Assembly (NCBI RefSeq): GCF_900110775.1
Contig: NZ_FOEP01000011.1
Coordinates: forward strand, 55,406-119,405
Reading direction: 5' to 3'
Origin: Thalassovita taeanensis
GTDB taxonomy: Bacteria > Pseudomonadota > Alphaproteobacteria > Rhodobacterales > Rhodobacteraceae
DNA: 64,000 nucleotides
This document shows positions 1 through 9,249 of this stretch, piece by piece. Position 1 is the first letter of the stretch; each line of letters starts with the position of its first letter. The translations under genes were made by a program, and so were the position numbers. Below the pieces are notes generated by a model, which was not told where the DNA came from, did not search any database, and saw nothing but the letters and a program-made list of their open reading frames with translations.

Positions 1-1260
1 CCCCAATTCGCTGTCTACGCCAATCTCACCATTGTGCGCCTGCACAATGGACTTCACGATACTTAACCCGAGCCCGGACCCGGCGATACCAGCCGCCGAA
101 AGGCTTGAAGACCCAAACCTCTGAAAAAGCTGCGCGCGCGTTTCTGCGTCGATCCCCTGACCCTGATCTATCACGCTCACCCGCAAACGATCGGAGGTCG
201 CGGTCAGAGCCACGTTAACCTGCTGACCTGGGTTCGAAAATTTAGCCGCATTGGACAGAAGATTTGACATCACCTGCATCAGCCGCCCACGATCTCCGAG
301 AACCTGCACAGGCGGGCCCAAACCATCGGCATTCAGGGCGACACCGCACTGTCGGGCATAGTGGGCATTGACCTCAATCGCATCCTGCACCAACCCCACC
401 ATATCCATGGGCAGAACATTCAGCTTCATTTGCCCCGCTTCGAGCTTGGCCAGATCAAGAATCTCATTGGTCAAAGAGATCATTCTGTCAATGTTGCGTT
501 GCGCGATTGACAGAACAGAAGCAGCACCTCCGCTGACGTCCCCCAAAGCTCCCGAGGCAAGTAATTCCATCGCGCCCTTCACAGATGTCAGAGGCGTGCG
601 CAACTCGTGACTAACTGTGGCAACGTAATCTGCTGTTCGCTGGGCAGCATCACTTTCGTCCGCCTCGGTCCGTTGCAAAACGGCCATGAAATCCGCCTCG
701 GTCCGTTGCAAAACGGCCATGAAACATGTCGGACCATCGCCCTGCTGTATCAACTGCAAGGAAATATGAATTTCCTCTTCGTCAGCCTCGTAGTCAAGGC
801 ATTCAACATCGTTCGCGCCAGTTAGAAGCGGCTGGACTGCGCCGCGCAGGCGCGCGCGGTCCAGACCCGGAACGATCTGACCGAAGTGCAAGGCCTGACC
901 CTTTGCTTGATGCGAGTTGCGCCGACGCGCGCGCGCATTCATGAAAACAATCTCGAACGTTTCGGGGTGGAACATATATACTTCGTCAAGAAGTGCGAAG
1001 AACGCCGCCCCAACCATTTCGCCAAGGTCCATGCCTTGCTGTCCGGTCTCAGCCTGGTATCCGCGAGGATTGTCATCCATGTGCCCTGCATCCGTACCCG
1101 GCAAGATCGCCATATCCGGGTGGTACACCGCATCTGGGTCGAACAATACGCAATCGGAATCTCCGAAATATGGCTTGGGGCGCCGCAACATTCGCCAACC
1201 AAAAAGCGCCGCACAAACGACCAATGTCGCGCCGACGAGACGTGTATCAAGTGGCGACAT
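1..1260 (-). CDS. PAS sensor histidine kinase (3' end outside window)
   Basis: I read this gene directly from the minus strand; it is open from ATG at 1260 to the window edge (420 codons). In-frame stop at 1321-1323 lies upstream. Residues about 7-22 form one hydrophobic helix, followed by a PAS-like region, the H-box [10 protein letters not shown] with phospho-acceptor His218, an N-box (QVMSNLLSNAAK), the G1 motif DQGQGID and the G2 motif GSGLGLSIVKS. Only the last few residues after the ATPase core are missing. It should autophosphorylate and pass phosphate to a response regulator not seen here. Residues 180-190 (FMAVLQRTEAD) are repeated exactly as 191-201, at the PAS-to-DHp junction, from a 33-bp DNA duplication. 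It is divergent from the next kinase. Family is clear; signal and partner are unknown. Confidence 0.9.
   Translation of the reverse strand, partial: MSPLDTRLVGATLVVCAALFGWRMLRRPKPYFGDSDCVLFDPDAVYHPDMAILPGTDAGHMDDNPRGYQAETGQQGMDLGEMVGAAFFALLDEVYMFHPETFEIVFMNARARRRNSHQAKGQALHFGQIVPGLDRARLRGAVQPLLTGANDVECLDYEADEEEIHISLQLIQQGDGPTCFMAVLQRTEADFMAVLQRTEADESDAAQRTADYVATVSHELRTPLTSVKGAMELLASGALGDVSGGAASVLSIAQRNIDRMISLTNEILDLAKLEAGQMKLNVLPMDMVGLVQDAIEVNAHYARQCGVALNADGLGPPVQVLGDRGRLMQVMSNLLSNAAKFSNPGQQVNVALTATSDRLRVSVIDQGQGIDAETRAQLFQRFGSSSLSAAGIAGSGLGLSIVKSIVQAHNGEIGVDSELG
659..724. repeat. 33-bp perfect tandem duplication inside the kinase
   Basis: Bases 659-691 and 692-724 are identical. The flanking pair 658/691 differs but both codons read Asp, so at protein level an 11-residue block is exactly doubled. 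The reading frame stays open through it. It lies directly between the PAS fold and the H-box. Confidence 0.95.
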
Positions 1261-1656
1261 TTCTCCCACCGACCTGGACTGTTCTAAAATACCGCTTAAC
1301 ACCCTGAACCCTCGAATTTCTCAACACGTCCGGACACATTTACCATTTAAAAATTGAACGCATCACATTTCAATAATTCGTCTCAAAATACCGTGCCAGC
1401 AGAGGTGGGCGAGAATTCGGTCGGAAGTCGTTGAAAATAAGGCAGCCCGCGCCTTCTTTCGCCGCATTCAACCTATGCGAGTTTAACCTCGAATACGACA
1501 GGAAAAAAGTGTAATAAATACGCAATAGCGCAGGATTTCTTTGATTCCTTCCGTGGCGTTAGTGCTGTATTTCTTCCGTATTGGTTTCGAATGCGTTTCG
1601 TGAGTATAACACAATAAGTTGGCACGGATAAAACCGGTCCGTCCCTGAGAGCATAG
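1261..1656. other. Divergent promoter region between two kinases
   Basis: This 396-bp stretch separates two divergently transcribed kinase genes and must hold both promoters. It is clearly more AT-rich than its surroundings, especially 1340-1380 and 1495-1620. I see no convincing ORF and no clear sigma-70 pair or strong inverted repeat. Confidence 0.6.
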
Positions 1657-3729
1657 ATGCAGGCAAGCGATGCAAAACGTGTGAGTTCACGAAGGTTTTC
1701 GTGGCGCTGGTTCCTTAAACGGATCCGCGATAATTCGCATTTGCTGATCTATCTCTATGTGCTGGCGTCGTTGACCGTTGTTGACTACATCCTCGAAAAA
1801 TACACGATCGCGCATAACCGCACCGAATTTGTACAAAACGTGTCCGAGCGTGCAGATACAATCCGCGCTCAGCTTGAGGCTGATATTGTTGGCAAAGCGT
1901 TGTTGATGCGCGGACTGGCGGTCTCGATTGCTAGCACCCCCAACATAAGTCAGGATCAGTTCGCGAAGATCGCGGCGCATGTGATTGGTGGCGATTCAAA
2001 CATCCTTCTCATTGCTTCGGCACCCGATCTTGTGATCCGCAACATCTATCCTTTTGAAAAAAATCATAAGTATATTGGTCTGGACTATCGAAATACCCCA
2101 GAAAACTGGGACGCTATTCAGACAGCCCGAAGTACAGGCCAAACAGTGGTCACAGGGCCGATAGTCATGGAAGATGGCAGTGGTGATCGGGCTTTTGTCT
2201 CCCGAACCCCGGTTTTCACTTCGAACCCCGTGACCGGGGAGCAGGAGTTCTGGGGACTAATGGTCGCCCTGCTTAACGCCCAAAACTTCATCGAAAAAGT
2301 GGCGGCGTTCGCGGTCCAGTCCGGCTATGACATTGCGATCCATTCGCACTCACCTGATGGTACCGACGGAGAGGTCTTTTTTGGTGACCCAAACCTATTT
2401 GACAAGGATCCAGTCCTGACCAAGGTCACGCTGCCCTTCGGGAGCTGGGTCGTTGCCGTTCTTCCAAAAGGAGGGTGGCCCAGCTTCCAGAAAAGCTTGG
2501 GCGCATTACGGTTCTGGCTGGCTTTGGTCGGGGTATTCTTGCTTCTGATCGTAGCGTATTTCGTCGAACTGAACCGGCGCAAGCTTGCAGCCGAGGAACA
2601 TTTGCTGAATGCGATCGACGCGATAAATGACGGGTTTGCCTTGTATGACGACCAAGATCGCCTTGTGCTGTTCAACAACAAGTACCGCAAACTATACGCT
2701 CAGACTGGTGATCTTCTGGTCAAGGGCAACACGTTCGAGAGGATCATTCGCGGAGGAGTTGCGCGCGGCCAGTATCCTCAGGCAAAAGGCATCGAGGAAG
2801 ACTGGATAGCCGAGCGTATGGCAAAGCACCGAGAGGCCAATTACGAGATCGAACAGCTGCTGGATGATGATACTTGGGTGCGAGTATCTGAGCGCAAGAC
2901 TGCGGCCGGATGGACCGTTGGCTTCCGCGTCGACATTACCGAGCTGAAACGCGCACAGACCGCAGCCGAAAGCGCAAACCACGCGAAAACAGAGTTCCTG
3001 AACGTAATCAGTCACGAGTTGCGTACGCCTCTGACCGTGATCTTGGGCTACAACACCTTCCTTGTCGCGCCAGAAACGCTACCCACGGTGCGGGCGCTGC
3101 GCGAGGCGATTGCCGATGAAAGCATCCCACGGGAGGCGCTCAATGAAAAGACCGACAAACTGGTTGATATGGTGGCCCGCTATGCGGGCAAGATGGACAC
3201 CGCAGGCAAGCATCTACTGACGCTCATTCAGGAAACGCTGGATTATTCCAAAATCGAAGTGGGAAAGATGAATATCTCGCCTGAACCGGTTGAGGTCGCG
3301 CCAATCGTTGAATCCTTGGTGGACCAGCTGCGTCAGCAAGCCAAGGCCAAGGGCATATGCCTTCTGAGCGAGACCGAAAACCTGCAGGTTCTGGCTGATG
3401 AAACCCGGCTGAGGCAGATTCTTTTCAATCTGATCGGCAATGCGATCAAGTTCACTGATCACGGCGAAATCGAGGTCTGGACCGAGAAGACCGGAGATAT
3501 GATGACCTTCCACGTCGAAGATACAGGGCAGGGCATCCCCGCGGACGAACTGGAACGTGTTTTTGAAAGCTTTCGGCAGGTGGAAACCTCTTCGGTACGC
3601 AAAACGGGTGGGACCGGGTTGGGGCTGGCCATCAGCCGCAAGTTGGTAGAGATGCATGGCGGCAAGATATGGGTTGAAAGCACACTTGGCGAAGGCAGCG
3701 CATTTAGCTTTACGATTCCACTGGCTTGA
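1657..3729 (+). CDS. Membrane CHASE-PAS sensor histidine kinase
   Basis: A 690-residue transmembrane kinase. TM1 is about residues 28-46, followed by an extracytoplasmic CHASE-type region (about 70-250), TM2 (about 285-305), a PAS domain (about 320-430), the DHp domain with H-box ISHELRTPL and acceptor His453, and a HATPase with N-box [10 protein letters not shown]1 DTGQGIP and G2 [10 protein letters not shown]. The CHASE domain senses an unknown small ligand outside the membrane. The stretch between H-box and SKIE is about 80 residues, roughly 28 longer than usual, suggesting an elongated DHp helical hairpin. No receiver domain is attached. It is divergent from another kinase; no response regulator is next to it. 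Confidence 0.93.
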   Translation: MQASDAKRVSSRRFSWRWFLKRIRDNSHLLIYLYVLASLTVVDYILEKYTIAHNRTEFVQNVSERADTIRAQLEADIVGKALLMRGLAVSIASTPNISQDQFAKIAAHVIGGDSNILLIASAPDLVIRNIYPFEKNHKYIGLDYRNTPENWDAIQTARSTGQTVVTGPIVMEDGSGDRAFVSRTPVFTSNPVTGEQEFWGLMVALLNAQNFIEKVAAFAVQSGYDIAIHSHSPDGTDGEVFFGDPNLFDKDPVLTKVTLPFGSWVVAVLPKGGWPSFQKSLGALRFWLALVGVFLLLIVAYFVELNRRKLAAEEHLLNAIDAINDGFALYDDQDRLVLFNNKYRKLYAQTGDLLVKGNTFERIIRGGVARGQYPQAKGIEEDWIAERMAKHREANYEIEQLLDDDTWVRVSERKTAAGWTVGFRVDITELKRAQTAAESANHAKTEFLNVISHELRTPLTVILGYNTFLVAPETLPTVRALREAIADESIPREALNEKTDKLVDMVARYAGKMDTAGKHLLTLIQETLDYSKIEVGKMNISPEPVEVAPIVESLVDQLRQQAKAKGICLLSETENLQVLADETRLRQILFNLIGNAIKFTDHGEIEVWTEKTGDMMTFHVEDTGQGIPADELERVFESFRQVETSSVRKTGGTGLGLAISRKLVEMHGGKIWVESTLGEGSAFSFTIPLA

Positions 3730-3892
3730 TCGCCCGCCCCGCGCCGTCGCCCTCGTGGCCGCTACCAGGTCGGCAAGCACCTCCATCTCCGCGCAGACCG
3801 ACCAATGCCGTAACGCGCTGGTCAAGTTGCGTGACCTATGCCAAACTTTTTTGTCAGGACCGTTCACTTCCCAGGATGCAGAGCTCGTATAT

Positions 3893-4453
3893 ATGACCAG
3901 ACTAGCCACCGCCCTCGCCGCCATTGATGCCGCCAATACCGCCGACCCCAACCTTGATCAGGGCCGCCCCGCCGCCCGGATCTATGGCGAGCGAATGAGC
4001 GCCGAGTTGGACAGGCTGTTTCCTGATGCGTCCGAAGTACTTCAAATTGCGGCGCGCGGGCAGCACGTGGAGCGCTGGCTGTTGCCGCGCTCTGATTACC
4101 CCGAAGGCAAGCCGGGCTATTTCGCCTGGCGTAAAGAGCAGGGGCGAAGACATGGCGCTCGCGTCGCCGCCATCATGGCAGACGCCGGATATGACGGCGC
4201 CGAACAAGACCGCGTCGGCGTTCTGCTGCGCAAGGAAGGCATCAAGCGTGACGCCGAGGTGCAGGCGCTTGAGGATACGATCTGCTTTACCTTCATTCGC
4301 TGGTACCTACATGCTTTCGCAGAGACTCGCACGCCCGAAGGGTTGGTCGATATTGTGCAGAAAACGGCTCGCAAGATGTCCGCAGAGGGACGTAGCCGTG
4401 CGGTATCAGAATTCGACATGCCCGCTGCATTGGAGCAGGCATTCCTGACCTGA
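3893..4453 (+). CDS. DUF4202 family protein
   Basis: A 186-residue soluble protein read from ATG 3893. The frame is open further upstream, but that part runs into the 3' end of the kinase in another frame. Features matching the DUF4202 family as I remember it are the N-terminal segment with DPN and Y-G-E-R-M, then HVERWLLPRSDYPEG, and Y-x-x-W followed by a D-V-x-A type half (RVGVLLRKEG, LEDTICFTFI). The His/Asp/Glu-rich helical pattern resembles an HD-like fold, which is inference. Function is unknown. It stands 163 bp after the kinase and is probably transcribed alone. Confidence 0.8.
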   Translation: MTRLATALAAIDAANTADPNLDQGRPAARIYGERMSAELDRLFPDASEVLQIAARGQHVERWLLPRSDYPEGKPGYFAWRKEQGRRHGARVAAIMADAGYDGAEQDRVGVLLRKEGIKRDAEVQALEDTICFTFIRWYLHAFAETRTPEGLVDIVQKTARKMSAEGRSRAVSEFDMPAALEQAFLT

Positions 4454-4699
4454 GCTACACGATAGCACTGACGTCGCACCGAAATCTGTCGATATCAGGA
4501 TGCAACAAAGGACTGCGGCGCTGTCTCATTCGGGGCGCGCCGAACTCAAACGCATGCGACTTAGGCGCTCTTGCCGCAATCAGCCTACACACAACGCGCT
4601 GCTGATCTTCTACGACTTGGAGCAACCGAGATTCTGGCGCCGATGCGATAGACCAATCCGAGCGCAAGCACATATTAGAAAACATCTAATTGTGTTCAG

Positions 4700-4775
4700 T
4701 GGTGAGCCGTGCAGGATTCGAACCTGCGACCCACTGATTAAAAGTCAGTTGCTCTACCAACTGAGCTAACGGCCC
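4700..4775 (-). tRNA. tRNA-Lys (anticodon TTT)
   Basis: On the minus strand a complete cloverleaf can be folded. The acceptor arm GGGCCGT pairs with ACGGCTC (one G-T), the D arm contains AGCTCAGTTGGTAGAGC, the anticodon loop is CTTTTAA inside a CTGA/TCAG stem, and the T arm is GCAGGTTCGAATCCTGC. The discriminator A and the CCA end are encoded (4700-4703). Confidence 0.98.
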
Positions 4776-4883
4776 ACTGTGAAGGCAGCTTCTAGAAAGA
4801 GCAGCGGAGAGGGTCAACCCCGAAAATGGATATTCTTCCAGACAGGCTGGATAAAGTGGAAAGCCGGGTTTATATGGCGCATC

Positions 4884-5714
4884 ATGGCCAACGAGAATGA
4901 TATCGGGTTGCCCTTCATGAAAATGCATGGGCTGGGGAACGACTTTGTCGTGATCGATGCGCGCGCGCATGCCATTCCTCTTGTGCCAGCGTTGGTGATT
5001 GCGATTGCCGACCGGCACCAAGGTGTTGGCTATGACCAGCTTGCCGTGATCGAGAATGGTGCAGGGGATGCACATCTGACGTTTTATAATGCGGATGGGT
5101 CAACCTCGGCTGCGTGCGGGAATGCGACGCGCTGTATCGCCCGCCACATCATGAATCAAAGCGGTAAGACGCAACTGCATTTGACAACCGACCGCGGCGA
5201 TCTGTTTGCGGTGGATGCAGGCGACGGGCTGACCTCGGTCAATATGGGGCAGCCACAGTTGGACTGGAACGAAATCCCACTGTCGCACGCCATAGATACG
5301 CTGGAATTGCCCATCGAGGGCGCGCCCACCGCGACGGGCATGGGCAATCCGCATTGCACCTTTTTTGTCGACGATGCGGAAGCGGTTGATCTCGCCGCGC
5401 GTGGTGCTGTGATGGAACATCATCCGCTGTACCCTCAGCGCACGAACGTGCAGTTTGCCTCGGTCGTTGGCAAAAATCACCTGCGGATGCGGGTGTGGGA
5501 ACGCGGCGTCGGTGTCACGCTGGCCTCCGGCTCCTCCTCGTGCGCCACGGCGGTTGCTGCAGCGCGCAGGGGGCTGACCGGGCGGTCTGTGCGCATTGAT
5601 CTGGATGGCGGCGCGTTGCAGATTGATTGGCGCGACGATGGGGTCTGGATGACGGGCGAAACGATGCATATTTTCACGGCCCATCTGACACCGCAATTTA
5701 TGGACAGCCTGTGA
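4884..5714 (+). CDS. dapF: Diaminopimelate epimerase
   Basis: This 276-residue enzyme interconverts LL- and meso-diaminopimelate for lysine and peptidoglycan synthesis. It has the N-terminal [13 protein letters not shown] signature, [15 protein letters not shown] with Cys78, [10 protein letters not shown] and [19 protein letters not shown]. In the well-studied enzymes the second catalytic Cys sits in an ACGSG motif after E-R-G; here that position is Ser215 (codon TCC), and the nearest Cys is 220. The change may be normal in this lineage or may affect activity. Start at ATG 4884 gives the family length; the longer open frame upstream overlaps the tRNA flank. The stop overlaps the next start by one base (TGATG). 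Confidence 0.93.
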   Translation: MANENDIGLPFMKMHGLGNDFVVIDARAHAIPLVPALVIAIADRHQGVGYDQLAVIENGAGDAHLTFYNADGSTSAACGNATRCIARHIMNQSGKTQLHLTTDRGDLFAVDAGDGLTSVNMGQPQLDWNEIPLSHAIDTLELPIEGAPTATGMGNPHCTFFVDDAEAVDLAARGAVMEHHPLYPQRTNVQFASVVGKNHLRMRVWERGVGVTLASGSSSCATAVAAARRGLTGRSVRIDLDGGALQIDWRDDGVWMTGETMHIFTAHLTPQFMDSL

Positions 5715-6973
5715 TGTCGGACAAACCGCCCGTCTTTGCGACGCTGGGCTGTCGCCTGAACGCCTATGAGACCGAAGCGATGAAGGATCTGGCGGCGCAG
5801 GCCGGAATCGAAGGTGCCGTTGTGGTCAACACCTGCGCCGTGACGTCCGAGGCGGTGCGCAAGGCGAGACAGGAAATTCGCAAGCTGCGGCGCGAACATC
5901 CCGACGCCCGGTTGATCGTCACCGGCTGCGCCGCGCAGACCGAGCCCGAGACATTTGCCCGCATGGCCGAGGTCGATCAGGTCATTGGCAACATCGAAAA
6001 GATGAACCCGGCCACTTGGGCTGCGATGGGTCCGAATTTCATTGGCAACACCGAGCGGGTGCAGGTTGATGACATCATGTCCGTCACCGAAACCGCCGGG
6101 CACCTGATTGACGGCTTTGGCACCCGCAGCCGCGCCTATGTGCAGGTGCAGAACGGATGCGACCACCGCTGCACCTTCTGCATCATCCCCTATGGCCGGG
6201 GCAATTCGCGGTCGGTCCCTGCAGGTGTGGTTGTGGATCAGATCAAGCGCTTGGTGGACAAGGGCTATAACGAGGTGGTGCTGACAGGCGTCGACCTGAC
6301 CAGTTGGGGCGCCGACCTGCCCGCGACGCCACGGTTGGGCGATCTGGTCATGCGGATTCTGAAGCTGGTGCCAGATTTGCCACGCCTTCGGATTTCCAGC
6401 ATTGATTCGATCGAGGTTGATGAAAACCTGATGCAGGCGATTGCAACCGAGCCGCGCCTGATGCCGCATCTGCACCTGAGTTTGCAACACGGCGACGACA
6501 TGATCCTCAAGCGGATGAAACGGCGGCACCTGCGCGACGACGCGATTCGTTTCGCCGAAGAGGCGCGCAGGCTGCGCCCGGATATGACATTCGGCGCCGA
6601 CATCATCGCCGGCTTCCCGACCGAGACCGAGCCGATGTTTGAAAACGCGCTAAAACTGGTAACCGAGTGCGATCTGACCTGGCTGCACGTTTTCCCATAC
6701 AGCCCGCGCCCCGGCACCCCGGCCGCGCGGATGCCGCAGGTCAATGGCAACGCCATCAAGGCGCGCGCCGCCCGCCTGCGCGCGGTCGGCGAGGCGCAGG
6801 TAATCCGGCATTTGTCGGCGCAGGTCGGGCTGCGCCACAAGGTGCTGATGGAAAACCCGCACATGGGCCGGACCGAGCAGTTTACCGAGGTAAGCTTTGC
6901 CACGCCGCAAACAGATGGCGCAATTGTCGAGGCCCTGATCACTGGCATTTCCGGTCAGCAACTGACCGCCTGA
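5714..6973 (+). CDS. mtaB: tRNA t6A37 methylthiotransferase (MtaB-type)
   Basis: A 419-residue radical-SAM enzyme of the MiaB family that adds a methylthio group to t6A at position 37 of ANN-decoding tRNAs. The N-terminal UPF0004 domain has its three cluster cysteines in LGCRLN, NTCAVT and TGCAAQ. The radical SAM motif is CDHRCTFC. Length and the LGCRLN start favour MtaB over MiaB or RimO. A full TRAM domain is not obvious at the C-terminus. It is translationally coupled to dapF by a one-base overlap. Confidence 0.9.
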   Translation: MSDKPPVFATLGCRLNAYETEAMKDLAAQAGIEGAVVVNTCAVTSEAVRKARQEIRKLRREHPDARLIVTGCAAQTEPETFARMAEVDQVIGNIEKMNPATWAAMGPNFIGNTERVQVDDIMSVTETAGHLIDGFGTRSRAYVQVQNGCDHRCTFCIIPYGRGNSRSVPAGVVVDQIKRLVDKGYNEVVLTGVDLTSWGADLPATPRLGDLVMRILKLVPDLPRLRISSIDSIEVDENLMQAIATEPRLMPHLHLSLQHGDDMILKRMKRRHLRDDAIRFAEEARRLRPDMTFGADIIAGFPTETEPMFENALKLVTECDLTWLHVFPYSPRPGTPAARMPQVNGNAIKARAARLRAVGEAQVIRHLSAQVGLRHKVLMENPHMGRTEQFTEVSFATPQTDGAIVEALITGISGQQLTA

Positions 6974-7030
6974 GGCTTGCAAATTACTGCGCCGGCCCGG
7001 AGTGTTGCGCCGCACAACCAGAGGCCCACA

Positions 7031-7657
7031 ATGCACCCGAATCCTGCCTTCCGAAAAACCCCGCGCGACAGAAACCTGAATTTTGCCGCGCAGGTCGGGT
7101 TTGGAGTTCTGGCGGTGGCCGATGAGTCCGGGCTGCCGCTGCTCAGCCATATCCCTTTTGTGATCGAAGATGACGCTGCACTGTTCCATCTCGTGCGCTC
7201 AAACCCGATTGTGGCGCGACTTGCAGCGCCGCACCCGGCACGCTTGGCGGTCAGTGGGCCACACAGCTATGTCTCTCCCGACTGGTATGGGACTGCGGAT
7301 CAAGTACCCACATGGAATTACGTCGCCGTGCATCTGACCGGTATGGCCGAAGCTTTGCCCCAGACAGAGTTGCGCCCAATGTTGGATTCGCTTTCGCACA
7401 AATTTGAGGCGCAGCTTGCACCAAAACCGGAATGGACATCGGAAAAGATGACCGACGGCGTGATGGACCGGATGATGCGGCAGATCGTGCCCTTTCGGCT
7501 GCACATCACCGATGTGCAGGGCACCTGGAAGCTGGCACAGAACAAACCCGAGGCCGCACGGCTTGCTGCGTCTGACGGTGTGGCGCAATTCGGCATGGGC
7601 AGCGAAGTGCAGGCGTTGGCCGATCTGATGCGCACGCCGCCACCTGAACAGCAATAG
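7031..7657 (+). CDS. PaiB-like FMN-binding protein
   Basis: A 208-residue protein starting at ATG 7031. It shows the PaiB/FMN-binding split-barrel pattern: N-terminal MHPNPAFR, a mid-region HIPFV strand, SGPHSYVSPDWY, VPTWNYVAVH and C-terminal IVPFRLHI. Family members are named negative transcriptional regulators after Bacillus PaiB, but the fold is that of pyridoxamine-oxidase-like flavin proteins, so an enzyme or a ligand sensor is as likely. It lies 57 bp after mtaB on the same strand. Confidence 0.85.
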   Translation: MHPNPAFRKTPRDRNLNFAAQVGFGVLAVADESGLPLLSHIPFVIEDDAALFHLVRSNPIVARLAAPHPARLAVSGPHSYVSPDWYGTADQVPTWNYVAVHLTGMAEALPQTELRPMLDSLSHKFEAQLAPKPEWTSEKMTDGVMDRMMRQIVPFRLHITDVQGTWKLAQNKPEAARLAASDGVAQFGMGSEVQALADLMRTPPPEQQ

Positions 7658-7709
7658 ACAGCGGTTGCCTCCATCCCTAGGCTGCGTCCAAGCTTTGGGA
7701 GAGAACATC

Positions 7710-8315
7710 ATGAAACTCGTATCCGCCGCCGCCTCGCCGTTTGTGCGCAAGGTCCATGTTGTACTGCACGAAACCGGCCAGACAGGCGACGTGGAAATTG
7801 TGCCAGTAAAAACATCGCCACTTTCCACCTCGGCCGAGGTGAGGGCTGCGAATCCAATTGGGAAAATCCCTGCATTGATTCGCAGTGACGGGCCTGCCCT
7901 CTATGACAGCCGCGTAATTTGCCAATACCTGAATGAACGCGCGGACGCGCACCTGTATCCTGATTCGCGCAAATGGGAGGTAATGACGCTGGAAGCGACC
8001 GCCGATGGCATCATGGACGCCGCTGTGCTGATTTCGTACGAAAACCGTCTGCGCCCGTCAGATCTGATTTTCAAAGACTGGACCGATGCCCAATGGGCCA
8101 AGGTGACAAGCGCTGTGAGTGCCGTGAATGATCGCTGGATGAGCCATCTGAATGGCCCCCTGGACATTGGGCAGATCGCCATGGGTTGTGCGTTGGGGTA
8201 TCTGGATTTCCGGCACGACGCACGCGGCTGGCGCAAAGGCAACGACGCGCTGGACGACTGGTTTGCGGCCTTCTCACGTCGCGACAGCATGATCGCGACC
8301 GCTCCAAGCGATTGA
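7710..8315 (+). CDS. Glutathione S-transferase family protein
   Basis: A 201-residue cytosolic GST-like protein. The N-terminal thioredoxin-fold half starts MKLVSAAASPFVRKVH with a Ser-Pro-Phe active-site region, then NPIGKIPAL with the cis-Pro and DSRVICQYL for the gamma-glutamyl contact. The C-terminal half is all-helical. Start ATG 7710 was chosen because the thioredoxin fold begins there and a GGGAGA ribosome site precedes it. The substrate is unknown. It ends at a strong bidirectional hairpin. Confidence 0.9.
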   Translation: MKLVSAAASPFVRKVHVVLHETGQTGDVEIVPVKTSPLSTSAEVRAANPIGKIPALIRSDGPALYDSRVICQYLNERADAHLYPDSRKWEVMTLEATADGIMDAAVLISYENRLRPSDLIFKDWTDAQWAKVTSAVSAVNDRWMSHLNGPLDIGQIAMGCALGYLDFRHDARGWRKGNDALDDWFAAFSRRDSMIATAPSD

Positions 8316-8316
8316 G

Positions 8317-8353
8317 GATACTGGCCCTCTTATAAGATCAGAGGGCCAGTATC
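8317..8353. terminator. Bidirectional terminator hairpin
   Basis: Perfect 13-bp arms (8317-8329 and 8341-8353) with an 11-base loop sit between the convergent GST and outer-membrane genes. There is no long T-run on either side. Confidence 0.75.
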
Positions 8354-8357
8354 TATT

Positions 8358-9017
8358 TCAGAACGACAGGCTGACGCCAAAGTTCAGCGCGTTTGTGATG
8401 ATCCGCGCATGCAGATCGCCACCGCCGTCCAAATCGACATTGTTGTCCGAAATCGTGAACTGATATTCGCTGAACAGCGCCCAACGATCGTTGAGCTTAT
8501 AGCTGGCACCCGCTGTCAATCGCGCCGCCGGCCCAGTCATCTGATACCCATAGGTATGGTCGCCACCTGTGGGTTCGATATCAACATGCGGCAGCGCAAT
8601 ACCAATGCCCGCACCGACATATGGCGTGAACGTGCCCCACTTCCCCGGCCAGCGCTTCATATAGTTGACGGTGATGATGTTATGCCCGTCGGTAAATTCA
8701 AGACGGGTAAACTCGGGCGACATATCCGCCCCGGCATAGGCTTTGTCATGGCTCAGCTCGAGTCCCCAACCGGTGTTGCGGTCGTTCCACCAAGTAATGC
8801 GCCCACCGTAATAGGGCGGCATCGAGAAGGACTTACCGTCCCAGCCAACGCGCTTGCTGAAGTCACCCGGAAAGGCAACGCCTGCAGGCAATGTGCCCGA
8901 GGCCCGGCTGTGTGGCGAGGTCTGCCAGCCGCCATAAAGGCTCACTTCGGTTTCTGCGGCGGCGGATGTCGCAAACGAAACGGCCAACACTGCTGACGCG
9001 ATCAGCTTTCGAGACAT
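8358..9017 (-). CDS. Outer-membrane beta-barrel protein
   Basis: A 219-residue secreted protein. The start ATG 9017 gives a clean signal peptide (MSRKLIASAVLAVS, cleavage after SAAA); an ATG four codons upstream is also possible. The mature part has alternating aromatic strands, a Gly-rich YVGAGIGIALP segment and a C-terminal Phe (FGVSLSF), as expected for BAM-inserted barrels. It resembles the OmpA-like/LpxQ-type small barrels, but the exact family is inference. It is divergent from petA across about 230 bp. Confidence 0.8.
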   Translation of the reverse strand: MSRKLIASAVLAVSFATSAAAETEVSLYGGWQTSPHSRASGTLPAGVAFPGDFSKRVGWDGKSFSMPPYYGGRITWWNDRNTGWGLELSHDKAYAGADMSPEFTRLEFTDGHNIITVNYMKRWPGKWGTFTPYVGAGIGIALPHVDIEPTGGDHTYGYQMTGPAARLTAGASYKLNDRWALFSEYQFTISDNNVDLDGGGDLHARIITNALNFGVSLSF

Positions 9018-9249
9018 ATCTGTATCCATTCAAGAATATGAGGGTGACGATGATTGTAGCAGGATAATGAGTCTTTTGCCGCCCCTCAAGCGCGACACTT
9101 CCGCACCTCTGACGCAAGCAGTGCCCCTGCGCCGCATTGTATACTGGACTGAGCGGAAAACCCCGGCTAAATAGCGGCTCGGAAAGGTTGCGTAATTCGC
9201 GGCCCAGAACCGTATTGGCCAGTTCCGGCCGAAGAATGGAGATAACCTC

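Noticed and set aside
939..1250. 103-codon minus-strand frame within the first kinase
   Set aside because: It is in a different frame from the continuous kinase reading, which contains the H-box and all ATPase motifs.
4500..4769. Open frame of 89 codons across the tRNA-Lys
   Set aside because: It reads through the tRNA on the opposite strand and lacks protein family features.
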